Assembly (NCBI GenBank): GCA_002440085.1
Contig: DJRM01000009.1
Location: forward strand, 1-8,262
Source of the DNA: Bacteroidales bacterium UBA6360
GTDB lineage: Bacteria > Bacteroidota > Bacteroidia > Bacteroidales > UBA932
Reading direction: 5' to 3'
DNA: 8,262 bases
Below are positions 6,771 through 8,262 of this stretch, in pieces (the stretch's first letter is position 1; the number at the start of each line of letters is the position of its first letter). A model generated the notes under the pieces. That model worked only from the letters and a program-made list of their open reading frames with translations. It did not search any database and was not told the DNA's origin. The translations under genes and the position numbers were made by a program.

Positions 6771-8219
6771 ATGACAACCCGAAGAAATTTCATCAAGAGT
6801 GTGGGAACGATGGCGGTGGCGGCCGCCGTCGCTCCCGATTTGCTTGCAGGAGAACTCTCTGGAGGACTCTCCGGGGAGCGCGGCAAGGCCAGTGACAGCG
6901 AAAGCGTAAAGTTCAGACAATCAAGGATAAGGCTGGACAGCAGCTGGGACGTGATTGTGGTCGGAGGCGGGCCGGGCGGATGCACGGCCGCCATAGCCGC
7001 CGCCCGGGAAGGCGCCAAGGTGCTGCTGATTGAGGCCACCGGGCAGCTAGGCGGAATGGGAACTGCGGGGATGGTGCCGGCATGGTGCCCGTTCTCCGAC
7101 GGGGAGAAAATCATCTACCGTGGCCTTGCCGAGAAAATCTTCAACGAATCGAAGAAAGGCGTTCCGCATGAGCCTAAGGACAAACTCGACTGGGTGAACA
7201 TAAACCCGGAATATCTGATGAGGGTCTATGACCGCATGGTCACGGAATCCGGAGCCAATGTTCTTTTCTTCTCAAGGGTCGCCGCAGTGGAGAAGAGCGC
7301 GGACGACACGGTTGATGCCATTATCGTCGCCAACCAGCTTGGACTCACGGCCTTCAAGGCAAAGGTTTTCGTCGATGCCACCGGCAACGGAGACCTCGCC
7401 GTCTGGTCGGGCGCGTCATCTATGAAAAGTGACGTGCTTCAGGACTCCACCCTCTGCTTCGCCCTCGCCAATGTCAACGGGGACAAGTACTACGGAGGTC
7501 TGCATAGCGACAACAAGCAGAGCCCCCTTCACAAGGTCGTTGGCCCCAACGGGAAATATCCCCTCACGGGACACCATTTCTGCATGAACCTCATCGGACC
7601 TAATGTGGTGCAGTTCAACGCCGGGCACATCCATGCCGACACCACCGATCCGCGCAGCGTCACGGAGGCGATGATGATAGGACGGCAGACGGCGCAGCAG
7701 TATCTCGAAGCCTGCAAGGAGGCTTGCCCGGAGATTTTCGGCAACGCCTTCGTTGTCAAGACAGCATCGCTTCTCGGAGTACGTGACGGCCGCCGGATAG
7801 TCGGGGACTATGTGTTCACCAAGGAGGACTGGAACGCGCGCCGCACTTTCGAGGACGAAATCGGGCGCAACAGCTACTATCTCGACGTGCACAAGAGCGG
7901 ATTCAAGCCCGTTCACTACAAGAAGGGCGACTCCCACGGAATCCCCTATCGCTGCCTCACGCCGAAAGGTCTCAGGAACGTGCTCACCGCCGGCCGCTGC
8001 ATCTCCACCGATGAGGAAGCCTTCGGCAGCCTCCGCGTGATGCCTCCATGCCTTGTGACCGGTGAGGCTGCGGGAGCCGCAGCAGCGATTGCCATTCAGC
8101 AGTCCCGCTGCGACGTGCACGCCATCGACGTGCAGCGCCTGCGCAGGCGCCTCAAAGAGGAAGGGCAGTATTTTCTGTTATTACTGTCCGGTAAACTTTT
8201 TCCGAGTATGAAAAAATAA
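6771..8219 (+). CDS. Tat-exported FAD-dependent oxidoreductase (PF12831-like), C terminus replaced by insertion-element sequence
   Basis: A predicted periplasmic flavoprotein of 482 residues. TRRNFIK at 3-9 followed by an Ala-rich hydrophobic stretch is a twin-arginine signal, so it is probably folded with FAD before export. The Rossmann FAD site is VIVVGGGPGG (61-70) with Glu88 in LLIE as the likely ribose ligand. FVDATGNGDLA (200-210), TAGRCIS (406-412) and RVMPPCLVTGEAAGAAAA (422-439) match the FAD_oxidored family. Substrate unknown; relatives often sit in polysaccharide-degradation loci, but I cannot assign a reaction. The start codon directly follows the TAA of the fimbrillin-like gene, so translation is probably coupled. 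Native sequence seems to end around Tyr467-Leu469. The last 13 residues (LLLSGKLFPSMKK) are encoded by the inverted-repeat end at 8180-8199 and DNA inside that element. Relatives usually end soon after this EEGxY position, so only a few residues seem lost and the enzyme may still work. Confidence 0.87.
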   Translation: MTTRRNFIKSVGTMAVAAAVAPDLLAGELSGGLSGERGKASDSESVKFRQSRIRLDSSWDVIVVGGGPGGCTAAIAAAREGAKVLLIEATGQLGGMGTAGMVPAWCPFSDGEKIIYRGLAEKIFNESKKGVPHEPKDKLDWVNINPEYLMRVYDRMVTESGANVLFFSRVAAVEKSADDTVDAIIVANQLGLTAFKAKVFVDATGNGDLAVWSGASSMKSDVLQDSTLCFALANVNGDKYYGGLHSDNKQSPLHKVVGPNGKYPLTGHHFCMNLIGPNVVQFNAGHIHADTTDPRSVTEAMMIGRQTAQQYLEACKEACPEIFGNAFVVKTASLLGVRDGRRIVGDYVFTKEDWNARRTFEDEIGRNSYYLDVHKSGFKPVHYKKGDSHGIPYRCLTPKGLRNVLTAGRCISTDEEAFGSLRVMPPCLVTGEAAGAAAAIAIQQSRCDVHAIDVQRLRRRLKEEGQYFLLLLSGKLFPSMKK

Positions 8220-8262
8220 GGCTGAATCCCGTTTTGCGGAGTCCAGCCTTTTCGCTACTTTT
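8180..8262. mobile_element. Insertion-sequence-like end (right junction)
   Basis: attactgtccggtaaacttt at 8180-8199 is the exact inverse of bases 1-20 and replaces the 3' end of the flavoprotein gene. The following 63 bases to the window edge are AT-rich with a strong hairpin and have no coding feature of their own beyond the read-through tail. With the mirror-image end at base 1, the window is bracketed by outward-lying elements. I suspect an IS4-type Bacteroidales element from the look of the tip, but no transposase is in the window, so the family is unproven. Confidence 0.65.
8218..8250 (+). terminator. Hairpin inside the right-hand element
   Basis: aaggctg at 8218-8224 pairs with cagcctt at 8244-8250. 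An inner stem (8226-8231 with 8237-8242, one mismatch and one wobble) closes a TTTTG loop. T-rich sequence follows (8249-8252, then 8259-8262). It begins within the stop codon of the flavoprotein gene. It could end transcription arriving from that gene or shield a transposase gene from read-through. The uridine run is short, so efficiency is uncertain. Confidence 0.5.

Noticed and set aside
7416..8120. 234-codon minus-strand ORF under the flavoprotein
   Set aside because: The + strand carries unmistakable FAD-family motifs through the whole interval.
1..8262. Window as a linear replicon with terminal inverted repeats, or a circular element
   Set aside because: The matching ends are inverted rather than direct, interrupt genes at both edges, and the right copy continues 63 bases further; this fits insertion-element ends better.

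Overview
The window looks like a piece of a Bacteroidota (probably Bacteroidales) chromosome. Evidence: four lipoproteins with complete type II signal peptides plus a fifth that has lost its N terminus, three proteins with fimbrillin (FimA/Mfa-like) character, glycoside hydrolases encoded beside them, a twin-arginine flavoprotein, and a short Bacteroidales-style leaderless ORF. The genus cannot be resolved. All convincing genes are on the + strand, and most of the DNA is GC-rich, with clearly lower GC near 6300-6770.

Layout. Bases 1-20 are the end of a repeat whose exact inverse is at 8180-8199. It abuts the broken 5' end of a fimbrillin/discoidin fusion lipoprotein (39-1577). A smaller paralogous fimbrillin-like lipoprotein follows (1595-2404). 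Next come two probable surface glycanases: a clan GH-A lipoprotein with a C-terminal Ig/PKD-like domain (2501-3940) and a GH16 laminarinase-type lipoprotein (4109-4969). A tiny ORF (5063-5211) is broken by a frameshift at a C7 tract. Then come a long fimbrillin-like lipoprotein (5238-6770) and, with no gap, a Tat-exported FAD-dependent oxidoreductase (6771-8219). The last codons of that gene are replaced by the same repeat, followed inside the repeat by a strong hairpin (8218-8250).

How it may work together. The GH16 and GH-A enzymes with carbohydrate-binding-like surface lipoproteins suggest the non-transport part of a beta-glucan (probably beta-1,3-glucan) utilisation locus. No SusC, SusD, regulator or GH3 is in the window. 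They could lie beyond the left junction or have been lost. The role of the flavoprotein is unknown.

The main points for a second look are: the locus is bounded on both sides by outward-lying copies of one inverted-repeat end, each cutting a gene within a few codons of its terminus; a homopolymer frameshift in the small ORF; the paralogous fimbrillin pair in which one member gained an F5/8 type C domain; a 33-bp imperfect repeat in two successive intergenic gaps; and the abutting lipoprotein-flavoprotein pair. No RNA gene or CRISPR array was seen, and no intergenic stretch exceeds 300 bases.
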